Assembly (NCBI RefSeq): GCF_040702995.1
Contig: NZ_CP159992.1
Location: 5,981,001 to 6,045,000 of the forward strand
Reading direction: 5' to 3'
Length of the DNA: 64,000 nt
From: Paenibacillus sp. AN1007
GTDB lineage: Bacteria; Bacillota; Bacilli; Paenibacillales; Paenibacillaceae
How positions within the stretch are numbered: the first letter of the stretch is position 1; every line of letters begins with the position of its first letter. Below, piece by piece: positions 34,690 through 44,144 of this stretch. The position numbers and the translations under genes are program-made. The notes under the pieces were generated by a model. It was not told where the DNA came from and searched no databases. It saw only the letters and a list, made by a program, of their open reading frames with translations.

Positions 34690-34892
34690 TCATAACCCAT
34701 TTTACAACGTCTGATTCCGATATTCTTTTATGCAAACCCATACAATTTCACTTAAAGAGCAGCAGCAGTTTAATTTCTTTATTACTCATTTACATATTAT
34801 GGAGCTTCACGAGGGACGATATGGTGTAGTGATGAATAAGATGCACGTTCTAGCTGTGTATGAGCTGCATGCAGGAAGAATGAAGGGAGACG

Positions 34893-35474
34893 ATGGAGAG
34901 TATGAATCGGAAGATCGGAAAATCATTACTGTATACAGCTGTGTTATGTATGGTGATTGTCGTCAGCGCCTGCGGCGCCAAAAATAATAAAGAGTCGGTG
35001 CAGGAGCATGCATATCCTCAATCGAAACAGCCAGTTGAGGAAGCTGGCCAAGGTTCCATACCTAATGCGGAGGCCAAGAACAATCAGGATCAGAGCAGCA
35101 CAAAAGAAGAGAGCAGGATGGAGACAAAATCCGGTACGAAGGCATCATCGGAGGAGATCGAGATTGTCATTGATCAGTCAGATAAACCAATGGAAGGCAA
35201 CAGCTTTGATTTTGCGATCAAGCAGCTGCCCAAGGGGTATTCTTTAACGGAAATGCGCTGGACCTCGAACACTGTAACTATTGTGAATTCGCTCCAGGAA
35301 GCAATCGATCATGGTGCGAACGGGGAGGAAGGCTTTTATTTAAGCGGTAATGGACAGTTCTCCGGGTTTATCTATTCCGACGAGATGAAAGGCGAACGCG
35401 GAAAGGCCACATTTGTATTTACCAATGAGGAAGGCGGCAAGCTGATGTCCGAGAAGGAGATCCAATTGAAGTAA
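34893..35474 (+). CDS. hypothetical lipoprotein
   Basis: A lipoprotein of about 190 residues with a basic n-region (NRKIGK), hydrophobic core and lipobox VSAC (Cys about residue 27), then a low-complexity linker rich in Lys, Gln, Ser and Glu (about 30-80). The C-terminal domain (about 85-190) is beta-rich and resembles domains sensing envelope state in other Paenibacillus lipoproteins, but I cannot name the family. Two in-frame ATGs, 34893 and 34902, are possible: GGGAG is close to the first and GGAGAG close to the second. A terminator follows. Confidence 0.7.
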   Translation: MESMNRKIGKSLLYTAVLCMVIVVSACGAKNNKESVQEHAYPQSKQPVEEAGQGSIPNAEAKNNQDQSSTKEESRMETKSGTKASSEEIEIVIDQSDKPMEGNSFDFAIKQLPKGYSLTEMRWTSNTVTIVNSLQEAIDHGANGEEGFYLSGNGQFSGFIYSDEMKGERGKATFVFTNEEGGKLMSEKEIQLK

Positions 35475-35511
35475 CTGCTGGATTATTGTGCAGAAATAAA
35501 TTAGAACAGAA

Positions 35512-35538
35512 AAAGCAGCCATTAGGGCTGCTTTTTTT
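35512..35538 (+). terminator. terminator after the lipoprotein gene
   Basis: AAAGCAGCC pairs with GGCTGCTTT and runs into seven T in all. Confidence 0.9.
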
Positions 35539-35761
35539 GATGATGACATGGACATGCATAATCATTTTAGAACCATACTTTACTAGGGGTGCCTTGAAGC
35601 CTATAGAAGTGTGTTTTACCGCCTTTTTGTCCTCCATTACGTCAGTTTCGCTTGACGTGCCCCGGCATTTCTCATGAGAACTTTCTATTGGTAACGAAAA
35701 TGCAGTAAAATCTGTTTCCTTCATCGTTCCCAGACACGCCCTAGTCTTTAGTGACCGTATC

Positions 35762-36679
35762 TCACATAAATTCAAAGAAATACCGTACAACGTGAAACAT
35801 GACCGGAGAGGTGTAGGTGAGACTGTCAACCCGGCTGAGATAACTCTTTTTCAGTGCATCAGACTTGTTGTCATCCCCGATCAGCAGATCACGCTTCAGC
35901 ACGGATACCGTGAGGCTGCCGAAGAATCCGGCGAGGCTGATCAGCGCCCCGATGAACAACGAGAATGGCCAATCAAATGGTGTCAGGTAAGGCGTGATGA
36001 AATAGGAAACTGCGGTCGTGACAAGGAATGCGCACACAAATCCTTCCCATGTGATAAAAGGATTCGCCGTGGGCACTACTTTGCGTTTGCCCAAATATAG
36101 AGACACCAGATAATGTACCACATCATTAAGCTGTGTTAACACTACAAGGAAGAGTACCAATTTCGATCCATACTCAGGAGAGGCAAATGGAAAATAAGCC
36201 AGATGACTGAGCCCGAACACCATCAGCATGAGTCCCCACTGGGTGGAACTGACACTGCGCAGAAACCCGATGGTGCCTTTGTTAATGAGACGCGGCATTG
36301 GCAGGACGAGAAATACATAGAGCGGAATAAAGATGATAAACATGCCATACCATCCAATGTAAATCCAGTAGAACTGGACTGGAATCGCAAGATATGCCCA
36401 TAGAAACAAGCGGCGGTCAGCTTTACGTGTGTTGCGGATCATCGAGAAATACTCTTTAAGCGAAAAAAATGCAAGCACCATAAGGGAGATCAAGGAAACG
36501 ATCGGATTAAACAGAGTGGCAAGGCAGAAGATAACCAGCATGCCCCACCAGGTTTTGATTTTCGTTCCGATGCCCGAATAATCCTTGTCCGGCTGCAGTT
36601 TGGCAGTGATTTTATATACGATATGAATAACAAGTAAAGCTGTGAAGATTAAAGTTAATGTGAATAGGGAGCTGCTCAT
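35762..36679 (-). CDS. CdsA-like phosphatidate cytidylyltransferase family protein
   Basis: A 305-residue integral membrane protein with about eight hydrophobic segments. The C-terminal part carries a CTP-transferase-like signature: SVLKRDLLIGDDNKSD followed by SRVDSLTYTSPVMF, equivalent to the S-x-x-K-R...D-R-x-D-S motif of CdsA. It should make CDP-diacylglycerol or a related liponucleotide from CTP. It differs from the main housekeeping CdsA in lacking the PGHGG part of the signature, so it is probably a second, YnbB-like paralogue. It is divergent from the papain-like gene at 36778. Confidence 0.8.
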   Translation of the reverse strand: MSSSLFTLTLIFTALLVIHIVYKITAKLQPDKDYSGIGTKIKTWWGMLVIFCLATLFNPIVSLISLMVLAFFSLKEYFSMIRNTRKADRRLFLWAYLAIPVQFYWIYIGWYGMFIIFIPLYVFLVLPMPRLINKGTIGFLRSVSSTQWGLMLMVFGLSHLAYFPFASPEYGSKLVLFLVVLTQLNDVVHYLVSLYLGKRKVVPTANPFITWEGFVCAFLVTTAVSYFITPYLTPFDWPFSLFIGALISLAGFFGSLTVSVLKRDLLIGDDNKSDALKKSYLSRVDSLTYTSPVMFHVVRYFFEFM

Positions 36680-36777
36680 GTACGAAGATCACCTGCTTAT
36701 TCAATGTGAGATTCCATTATAGGGTACCTATGTTATTATGAAGGAATAGAGCCAACTTGATAAGGGGAAATATGAGG

Positions 36778-37345
36778 ATGACCGATGAACGTTCGATTTA
36801 TATTTTGCTGACCAATACAGGGACGCTGTTCACAAGAGTGATTCAGAGCTACACGAAAGCGCCGTACAATCACGCCTCGATCTCGTTTGACCGGGAGTTG
36901 ACGGAACTATACAGCTTCGGCCGCAAACACCCGAGCAATCCGCTAAACGGCGGGTTCGTCAAGGAGGATATCCAGACGGGAACTTACAGTAAATATCCCA
37001 ACACCACATGTGTCATATATAAGCTTCAGGTAACGGAGCGTGAAGTAGAAAAAATGAAGCGGGTGCTGCACATTTTCATCCGCAGTCGTCAGAAATATAT
37101 GTACAATCTGCTGGGCGTCATAGGTATTACACTCAAGGAACCGGTGGAATTCAGCAACTCCTACTTCTGCTCGCAGTTTGTCGCCGAAATGCTCGCAGCG
37201 CTCAGGGATCAAGCTCTGGAACAAACTCCCGGCGCTCGTAACCCCGGATGATTTTCGCCAATGTGAGCAGCTGCATCTGATCTATGAGGGGAGACTGCGG
37301 GAGTATAAGCTGGTAGTAGAGGATGGAAAGGGTCAAACCCAATAA
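36778..37345 (+). pseudogene. YiiX/NlpC-P60-like permuted papain protein, frameshifted near its 3' end
   Basis: The frame from ATG 36778 runs to a stop at 37251. It shows the permuted papain-like pattern: His in NHASISF (about residue 28) and Cys in YFCSQFVAEM (about residue 130). After EMLAA the frame turns into unlikely sequence, while the +1 frame continues convincingly as SGIKLWNKLPALVTPDDF and on to a stop at 37345, giving the usual C-terminus of about 60 residues. A 1-base indel in 37195-37215 explains this. It could be real decay or a sequencing error. Catalytic residues precede the break. AAGGGG lies 10 bases before the ATG. Confidence 0.7.
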
Positions 37346-37409
37346 ATGTTGATAAAATTTTGGGCTAAGAACAGTAGGTGGAAAGAATTTGTTTAATGGG
37401 GGATTTATA

Positions 37410-37574
37410 ATGAACAAGGTGAAAATGTTTTATTCCAATTTAAGTAATTATGTCGATAGGAACCCTTTTATAGGTCTTGTTCTTCTCATATTTTTTGCTG
37501 CCAGCGGGGCCTTGCTTATTTATAATTTTGGCAAAGATGTCGGGGAGTTTATCCAATTGAGGCAGTCAAGTTAG
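37410..37574 (+). CDS. small membrane protein
   Basis: A 54-residue protein with a basic, polar start, one hydrophobic segment (about 19-38; IGLVLLIFFAASGALLIYNF) and a short tail GKDVGEFIQLRQSS. GGGGG lies 7 bases before the ATG. It is followed by a strong terminator and then the giant SLH protein gene. Its layout, and in part its tail, recalls the 58-residue protein encoded just after that gene (42114), so the two may be a related pair. Function unknown. Confidence 0.6.
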   Translation: MNKVKMFYSNLSNYVDRNPFIGLVLLIFFAASGALLIYNFGKDVGEFIQLRQSS

Positions 37575-37593
37575 GTGGCGGAAAATATAAAGA

Positions 37594-37630
37594 GATCCAC
37601 TCTATATTTAACTATAGGGTGGATCTTTTT
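37594..37630 (+). terminator. terminator after the small membrane protein gene
   Basis: GATCCACTCTATA pairs with TATAGGGTGGATC with little mismatch and is followed by TTTTTCC. Confidence 0.85.
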
Positions 37631-37747
37631 CCTTTTATTATCATTTTCTGTTTAGATTCTGTTTATTGCTGTGTTTTACACTAGGTCTTACGTCGCAGAA
37701 CAATAAACTTATACAGAAAAACACGAGACAGGGAGGATATAAACGAG

Positions 37748-40700
37748 ATGTATTACAAGAAGTTGGTAAGCTGCTTATTGGTGATGGTTTTAGTACTGCA
37801 GGTAGTAGGTGTGGGAGGTATTGCTAATGCTGCATCTACACCTCAGGAACTGTTGAATTGGGAGAGAAGTAACTACGATGAATCCAATGCAGAAACTAAA
37901 ATAAACAATATCCGCAATTTATTGGAAACAGGGGAGTTACTTCAATTACCTGAAGATTACGCAGGATTGAGTGAAGATCAAAAAAGTGAAATAGCCCGAG
38001 GCATGCTCCTGCTGCTTCCACTGGGATATTCATATGAAAATGAGGACCAAGTCGGGTACGTATTTGATTTGGTATACCACCTCATCAAACTTCCAAAACA
38101 GATTGAACCAAATAAACTGCAGGAAAACATAAGTCTGGTTTATAGTCTGCTTGCAGAATGGCCTACCTATTTTCCAAACATTGAACAGTCGGAATGGGTC
38201 AATGATGGAAACCATTTTCTGAGCTTGACAGGTGCAGATGTGAAAATGTTCGTGAGTGATATTTTATTTTATAACCTCACATTCATAAATTTCCCTTCCA
38301 CTACGTATTTTGATAGTCAGCTAAACTTTATGAGAACTAAAATATCTTCTTATAAAGAAATAAATAAAGCCATGGATCTTACCAGTATGAAAGAGTCAGT
38401 GAATAAATTATATGGAATTTATGGCTTCATTCAGGTTCATATAGATTTCCCTAACAAATCCGAAGTTCTGCCTTATGCGCTTGATATGAGTAAAATGTCG
38501 ACTATTCAATCAGACGATACTAAAAAAGCTGAACTTGCCCAGTGGATGCTTGATCATAAGGGTGAGGGTTATGAAACGATATCTGACGTTCAAAAAGCGT
38601 TTGATGCTTTCTTTGAACCAGGGCTCATCAAGTATAACGAGTTAAAAAAAGTTGCGGATAGAGGCAATTATAATAACTATATTACAGAAGCGATTGAACT
38701 GTTGAGTGATGAAAATTTCATAGCCACACCTAATTTTAAACAGCTCTCTGCGGAGGATCAGAAGGCGATCGCTGTATATATGCTGAAATTAGATCCACCT
38801 ACGAGTGATGGATATGCGAATAAAGAACAGGTGGAGTACCTTGTGCAGTTAGCTCTGAAGGCAGTTGAATTCATCCACAATATAGATGGTCCAAATGAAA
38901 TAACTTCACTGAATGAACTGTATACGAAGCAAAATGACCGTAAACTTTATTTTGATTATCCTGCTGCTGACAGTTTATTCTATCAGGTTATCGATCTATA
39001 TCTTCAGTCTTCAAACATTGAAAGAGATATGACAGCAGATATATTGGAACTGAGATCTAAAAAAAATGATCCTGTGTCACGAGTTCTTTCTTATATTGAC
39101 AGCGCAGTGAAGGACACCCCTTTAATCAATAGTAAGGGGCAAACCACCGCTGAAATGAACGATTCAATGTCGAGATTGATCCAACTTCAGTTGGATATTA
39201 AGGAATACAATATTAGTAACTCCGGAAGTCCAGTGAAGAGCTTTCCGATTGATGTGAGCAAGATGGATGGGATAAAGACAGATCAAGAAAAGTTAAATGC
39301 ACTTGCAGATCATATGATAAAGGAGCGTCCATCATCTGAAGGATATGCAAACTTTGAACAAATCCAGACTGCTTTTGACAAATTCTTCACCGACGATAAC
39401 GGCACAGATTCTTTGTCTGTTTTGAATGCCGCGAAAAGAAGTGGAGACATTCCAGCTATGCGTGCGGCTATGGAAGACCCTAATCTGGGCATTACTCTAC
39501 CTAATCGATATGGTGCTTTATCTCTACAGGTTAGAAATTTCATTGCAAACTTCCTGATCAAGAATGTAAACAAAGATTTCGATAACAAAGGCCAGGTTCA
39601 GTATATGATTGAGCTCGGTTTTCTGGCCCAATCGGTATGGGAGCAAAATCAATTCAGTACGCTGAGAGCGAGGCTTGATCTTCTTGCTCAGCAGCTGGTA
39701 GATGGCACCCTTCACTTTAATGATCAGCGTACACAAGGACTGAACAGAATTGGTGATGAATATTTGGAGCGCAGTAAACTGGATCGAGGCGTATTAGCTT
39801 ACAAATATCTGCACGCTATTGCCTTTGAGAGACTGGAAGGGGAGTTTAAAGGTGATATTGTGAATCCGGATATTGTGCTTGAGCATCTGTCCAAACCTTA
39901 TACTTCTTTTGGGGAGTCTAACACCATCCCTCTAATGGATGAATGGCTTGAGTCAGCAATGAACGATCAGCTTAAAGGCGAAGCCTTTTTTAACAAATAT
40001 AAGTTTGATCGTATAGGTGCCCTCGATCTATCCAAAAGAGTAGAGCTCAGCCCTGAAGGAAGAATGGAATTAGCTGAGTGGGTGCTTGATGATCAACACA
40101 GCTATGAGGATATTGGAAATCTGCAGTATGTATTCAACCGATTCTTTAAAGCTCCGAAAGTCCAAGGGGATGACATCAATAACAAAATCATCGGTCTGGA
40201 TAGTAAGATGGAGATTTCTTTTGATGGCAAATTGAACTGGATTGACCTTGCCTCCGCTCCGATCCTGGACTTTAGCGGCAGCAAGACTGTGTGGGTTCGC
40301 TACAAGGCTTTTAGCGATGAACTGCCAAGCCGTGCCGTGAAGATTGTCTTTACAGCAAACGGAGACAGTGGCAACGGCTCTAATCCTAACCCTAACCCTG
40401 GCAGCGGTAGTGGCGGTAATACAGGTGGAACAAGCGGCAGCACTGGTGGTGGATCATCTTCACCTGCATCGTCTGTACCAGCATCGACAACGAAGCAGGA
40501 GCAGTTAGTGGTGGATGTGAACGGCGTTAACGGCATGAACCTGACCAAAACTCCGATCACCCGTACAACGGAAACCAATGGCAAGGTTAAAGATTTGGTG
40601 AAAATGACAGAAGCGATTGCCAAACAGTCGGTCGAAAAAGCAAAACAGCTGGGCACCGATACAGCGCGCATCGTCATTCCAGATACCAAAGACGCAGTGT

Positions 40701-41806
40701 CCGAGACACGTGTCGAAGTTCCGAAAACGGCAGTAAAAGACCTGAGTGATGGCTCGCTCAAGCTGGAAATTTCGACGGAGAATGCCGTAATCTCCATTCC
40801 AACGAAGTCCATCGCTGGATTCGATCAAGATTTATACTTCCGCATCGTGCCGCTTAAGAAAGAATTCGAGCGTAAAGAAGTGGAAGAGCGTGCGAAAAAA
40901 GAGCAGATGATTCAGCAGGCTGCTCCGAATGCAAACGTTCGTGTACTGGCTCGTCCGGTAGAAATTGAAACGAACATGCAGAGTCGTGAAGTGACGCTGA
41001 CACTGCCGCTGGGAAGCAGCCTGCCAACCGAGACAGCCGCCCGTCAGCAAGCATTGAATAACCTGGCGGTGTACATTGAACACAGCGACGGCAGCAAAGA
41101 ATTGGTACGCGGCAAGCTCGTGAAGCTGACGAATAACAGCGAAGGCATCGAGTTTACCGTAACGAAATTCAGTACATTTACACTGGTTGTGGTCGATGGC
41201 CTGAACAAGGAATCGAAAGCAAATCACCCGTACATTCAAGGTTTCGGTACAGACTTCCGTCCAGATGCATTCGTTACACGTGCACAGATGGCCGCGATGC
41301 TTGCTCGTAATCTGTCGGGTGAAACAGCTGCTGTGGAAGGTACAAACTTTGCAGACGTAGCTGCGGCACATTGGGCAGCAGGCGAGATTCAACAAGCGCA
41401 GGCTGCAGGTATCATGAATGGCCTGAATGACACCGTATTTGCTCCAGAAGGATCGATTACGCGTGCACAGATGGCGACAATCGCATACCGCTGGATGCAG
41501 CAGCAGACGAATGATGCATCGGCTGCAGGCACGGCCTCCGCGGCATCAGGAGCCGCTTCCTTCACGGACGTGGCAGCAGATCTGTGGGCAGCAGACGCGA
41601 TTGCCTATGTGCAATCGACAGGTTTGATGACAGGTTACAATGACGGTACATTCAAACCAGATGGCAAGCTGACCCGTGCAGAAGCGGTGAAAGTGCTGAA
41701 CGTGCTGTTCAAACGTACACCGCTGACAGCAGAAGTACCATCCTTTAGCGATGTGCCTGCCGAACATTGGGCATATGCGGATATTGAGGCAGCGGCACAG
41801 AAGTAA
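37748..41806 (+). CDS. large S-layer-homology surface protein with N-terminal tandem repeats
   Basis: A 1352-residue exported protein. Signal peptide (about 1-29); a large N-terminal region (about 50-865) built of alternating modules: A (about 52-115, 312-375, 573-632; ends in E.QV.Y...L) and B (about 242-295, 498-547, 756-800; D(M/V)SKM...ELA.WM...FD.FF). A Gly/Ser/Asn/Pro linker (about 873-915) leads to a beta-rich domain (about 920-1150) and three SLH domains (about 1158-1335) that bind wall polymer. The first two thirds are visibly richer in A+T than the anchor part. The protein stops soon after the third SLH (EAAAQK). GGGAGG lies 11 bases before the ATG. The passenger function is unknown. 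Confidence 0.88.
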   Translation: MYYKKLVSCLLVMVLVLQVVGVGGIANAASTPQELLNWERSNYDESNAETKINNIRNLLETGELLQLPEDYAGLSEDQKSEIARGMLLLLPLGYSYENEDQVGYVFDLVYHLIKLPKQIEPNKLQENISLVYSLLAEWPTYFPNIEQSEWVNDGNHFLSLTGADVKMFVSDILFYNLTFINFPSTTYFDSQLNFMRTKISSYKEINKAMDLTSMKESVNKLYGIYGFIQVHIDFPNKSEVLPYALDMSKMSTIQSDDTKKAELAQWMLDHKGEGYETISDVQKAFDAFFEPGLIKYNELKKVADRGNYNNYITEAIELLSDENFIATPNFKQLSAEDQKAIAVYMLKLDPPTSDGYANKEQVEYLVQLALKAVEFIHNIDGPNEITSLNELYTKQNDRKLYFDYPAADSLFYQVIDLYLQSSNIERDMTADILELRSKKNDPVSRVLSYIDSAVKDTPLINSKGQTTAEMNDSMSRLIQLQLDIKEYNISNSGSPVKSFPIDVSKMDGIKTDQEKLNALADHMIKERPSSEGYANFEQIQTAFDKFFTDDNGTDSLSVLNAAKRSGDIPAMRAAMEDPNLGITLPNRYGALSLQVRNFIANFLIKNVNKDFDNKGQVQYMIELGFLAQSVWEQNQFSTLRARLDLLAQQLVDGTLHFNDQRTQGLNRIGDEYLERSKLDRGVLAYKYLHAIAFERLEGEFKGDIVNPDIVLEHLSKPYTSFGESNTIPLMDEWLESAMNDQLKGEAFFNKYKFDRIGALDLSKRVELSPEGRMELAEWVLDDQHSYEDIGNLQYVFNRFFKAPKVQGDDINNKIIGLDSKMEISFDGKLNWIDLASAPILDFSGSKTVWVRYKAFSDELPSRAVKIVFTANGDSGNGSNPNPNPGSGSGGNTGGTSGSTGGGSSSPASSVPASTTKQEQLVVDVNGVNGMNLTKTPITRTTETNGKVKDLVKMTEAIAKQSVEKAKQLGTDTARIVIPDTKDAVSETRVEVPKTAVKDLSDGSLKLEISTENAVISIPTKSIAGFDQDLYFRIVPLKKEFERKEVEERAKKEQMIQQAAPNANVRVLARPVEIETNMQSREVTLTLPLGSSLPTETAARQQALNNLAVYIEHSDGSKELVRGKLVKLTNNSEGIEFTVTKFSTFTLVVVDGLNKESKANHPYIQGFGTDFRPDAFVTRAQMAAMLARNLSGETAAVEGTNFADVAAAHWAAGEIQQAQAAGIMNGLNDTVFAPEGSITRAQMATIAYRWMQQQTNDASAAGTASAASGAASFTDVAADLWAADAIAYVQSTGLMTGYNDGTFKPDGKLTRAEAVKVLNVLFKRTPLTAEVPSFSDVPAEHWAYADIEAAAQK

Positions 41807-41859
41807 CATTTAAAAGAAGCGGAAACTCAGAGCATACAGAATGAAGGAAGACCATTAAG

Positions 41860-41901
41860 AAGAGCTGCACCGAAGTCATTTATTTGACTAGGGCAGCTCT
41901 T
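41860..41901 (+). terminator. terminator after the SLH protein gene
   Basis: AAGAGCTGC pairs with GCAGCTCTT, with AGTCA/TGACT pairing inside the stem, followed by TGGTTT. It lies in the 307-base stretch before the next small gene. Confidence 0.7.
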
Positions 41902-42113
41902 TGGTTTATATGCTCGTTATATAATGAAGCAATCTTACATCTCTTCTTTTTCTTATGCAGTTTATAAAAGAGAAGGGAATGATAATATATACAGAGGTTG
42001 GGTTTTATCCTTAATAGGAGAAACGATGCCGTGGTGTATGGCGGAATTATACATAATAATCAATTTCAAGCTATGAGTGAGATCGAATTTTGTTGTGAAG
42101 GGGTGACTTCTCT

Positions 42114-42290
42114 TTGAGGAAGGCAAACTGGAAGATTTACAGTAAAGGAATGCTGCCTATAATCGTACTGGTGCTGGCAATCATTATTTTTAATGGATTC
42201 CGTTTTTTCATAAAAAGCACCGTTAATCTTGTTGAAGAGTCCTATAGTTTAGGATATAAATTAGGCGATTTCCTCGAGAAAATTTTTTGA
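42114..42290 (+). CDS. small membrane protein, possible relative of the one at 37410
   Basis: A 58-residue protein read from TTG 42114, which follows GAAGGGGTG by about 8 bases. It has a basic start (RKANWKIYSK), one hydrophobic segment (about 13-27) and a tail ending GYKLGDFLEKIF. The tail recalls GKDVGEFIQL of the small membrane protein on the other side of the SLH gene. No known family. Its short length means it is easily missed, but start signal and composition look genuine. Confidence 0.5.
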   Translation: MRKANWKIYSKGMLPIIVLVLAIIIFNGFRFFIKSTVNLVEESYSLGYKLGDFLEKIF

Positions 42291-42380
42291 AGCCGTTTGA
42301 GAAATAACTAACAATGAAGGCTGCATCAAAAATCTAATCTGTACAGCTTCCATTATAGTTTTGTTTATCATTTAAAAGAA

Positions 42381-42396
42381 AGTTCCACGTGAAACG
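42381..42396. promoter_or_regulatory. parS-like site 2
   Basis: AGTTCCACGTGAAACG matches the Bacillus ParB-binding consensus TGTTNCACGTGAAACA except at both ends. It shares the 15-base core GTTCCACGTGAAACG with the site at 16827 in the same orientation and lies between genes. Confidence 0.55.
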
Positions 42397-42530
42397 TCAC
42401 GCAAATGCGTCTTTCTGGGTAAAGTTGTAAATGGGTATGCTGAAGATTTATACTCAAATAGATACACATGGTCAGTCTGATGATGTATACCTATTAATTC
42501 ACTTATTTACGGAGAGGATGTAGAAGCGGC

Positions 42531-43991
42531 ATGCGAGAACTTCAAGTTGAAACGAAATATGGTATGGTTCAAGGCGAGCTTTTACACGGTGCAAGCGTAT
42601 GGAAGGGTATTCCGTATGCGAAGCCGCCAGTAGGAGAGCTGCGTTTCCGAGCTCCGGAGCAGCCCGATTCATGGGATGGAATCAGACAGGCGACCGAATT
42701 CGGACCTGAGAATATACAGCCGCGCCATGATTCAGAATGGATGGGCGGGCAGAAGCCGCCAGAGTCAGAAGACAGTCTATATTTGAACATTTGGGCCCCT
42801 GAAAAAGAAAGCAGTCACCCCCTGCCTGTTATGGTCTGGATTCATGGAGGCTCATTTGTAACCGGATCAGGCAGTCTGCCTGTATATGATGGCACACAGC
42901 TGGCCGTTCGCGGTGATGTTATTGTCGTGACCATTAATTATCGGCTTGGGCCGCTTGGATTCCTCCATATGGCCCCACTGGGTCACTCCTTCGCATCCAA
43001 TGCCGGACTGCTGGACCAGGTGGCTGCCCTGCAGTGGGTGAAGGATAATATTGCGGCCTTCGGTGGTGATCCGGAGCAGGTTACAGTGTTTGGTGAGTCG
43101 GCAGGCAGTATGAGTATTGCTGCATTAATGGCGATGCCATCAGCCAAAGGGCTGTTCCAGCGTGCCATTATGGAGAGCGGTGCATCGCAGTTTATGCCAG
43201 CAGAACAGGCCTCAGCTTTACGAGAAGGTGTATTGAAAGTGCTGGGTGTGGAGCGGAATAATCTGGAGAAGCTGACCAGCATTCCAGTGGAGCAGATCAT
43301 GGAAGCAGCAGAAACGGTGAAGCAGCAGAGTGGAGCAGGTATGGCTTTGCTGTTCCAACCTGTGCTGGATGGCGAGACGCTGCCTCAGATCCCGCTTCAA
43401 GCTGTAAGTGAGGGTTCCGCACAGGATATTCCTGTACTTATCGGCACCACGCTGCATGAGGGAGCGTTGTTTATTCAGCCTCATGTACCGTTTTCCGAGG
43501 AAATTGATATGGTGCAGGGGGTTGATTTCATGACTCCCGATCTGGAGAACCGTGTCGCCATTGCCAATAGTTATCCGAAAACAGCAGATGGACAGGCCCA
43601 AGTCATGACCGATATGTTCTTCTGGCGGTCAGCGCTGCAGTATGCAGCTGCACAGCAGAAGCATGCCCCCGTATGGATGTATCGTTTTGACTGGGTGATG
43701 CCTGAGCATCCTCTTCTGCAAAGAGCCATTCACAGCATCGAGATGTTCTTTGTATTTAACACGCTGGATGCCCTGAAATTCATGAAAGCAGAGCCGGATG
43801 ATGCGGCTAAAGCTCTTGCGCTTAAGGTGCAGGATGCCTGGATTTCCTTTGCCAAGAATGGAAAGCCTGAGACAGCAGGAATTGAATGGCCTGAATATCG
43901 CCAGAATCGGGCAACGCTGATCTTTAATCATGAGATTGAGGTTGTTCATGATCCGGAAGCATCCAAGCGTGAGCTGTTAGGCATTAAATGA
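42531..43991 (+). CDS. type-B carboxylesterase (PnbA-like)
   Basis: A 486-residue alpha/beta hydrolase of the carboxylesterase type B family, similar in length to Bacillus para-nitrobenzyl esterase. Oxyanion loop HGGS (105-108), nucleophile Ser190 in FGESAGS, acid Glu310 in GTTLHEG and His401 in AIHSIEMFFVF make a complete triad. No signal peptide, so it is cytosolic. It hydrolyses simple carboxylic esters; the natural substrate is unknown. A GGAGAGG motif lies about 13 bases before the ATG, rather far. A strong terminator follows, so it is monocistronic. Confidence 0.92.
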   Translation: MRELQVETKYGMVQGELLHGASVWKGIPYAKPPVGELRFRAPEQPDSWDGIRQATEFGPENIQPRHDSEWMGGQKPPESEDSLYLNIWAPEKESSHPLPVMVWIHGGSFVTGSGSLPVYDGTQLAVRGDVIVVTINYRLGPLGFLHMAPLGHSFASNAGLLDQVAALQWVKDNIAAFGGDPEQVTVFGESAGSMSIAALMAMPSAKGLFQRAIMESGASQFMPAEQASALREGVLKVLGVERNNLEKLTSIPVEQIMEAAETVKQQSGAGMALLFQPVLDGETLPQIPLQAVSEGSAQDIPVLIGTTLHEGALFIQPHVPFSEEIDMVQGVDFMTPDLENRVAIANSYPKTADGQAQVMTDMFFWRSALQYAAAQQKHAPVWMYRFDWVMPEHPLLQRAIHSIEMFFVFNTLDALKFMKAEPDDAAKALALKVQDAWISFAKNGKPETAGIEWPEYRQNRATLIFNHEIEVVHDPEASKRELLGIK

Positions 43992-44070
43992 TTTTTTTTA
44001 AGTGCAGCATCCGATATGTTCAGCATGCCAATATCTTAAGCCGGTATCTGAGGATACAAAGGTAAATATA

Positions 44071-44107
44071 AAGGCGGCGCTTCATTGATATGAAGCACCG
44101 CCTTTTT
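44071..44107 (+). terminator. bidirectional terminator
   Basis: AAGGCGG and GCTTCAT pair with ATGAAGC and CCGCCTT, then six T. It lies between the convergent esterase and VanZ-RDD genes. Confidence 0.9.
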
Positions 44108-44144
44108 TCAAGTGAACGTCGGATAGAGGGAGCTCTTCCTTTTG

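Noticed and set aside
34730..34987. Open frame of 85 codons before the lipoprotein gene
   Set aside because: It overlaps the start of a lipoprotein gene with a clear signal, has no ribosome binding site and no recognised motif.
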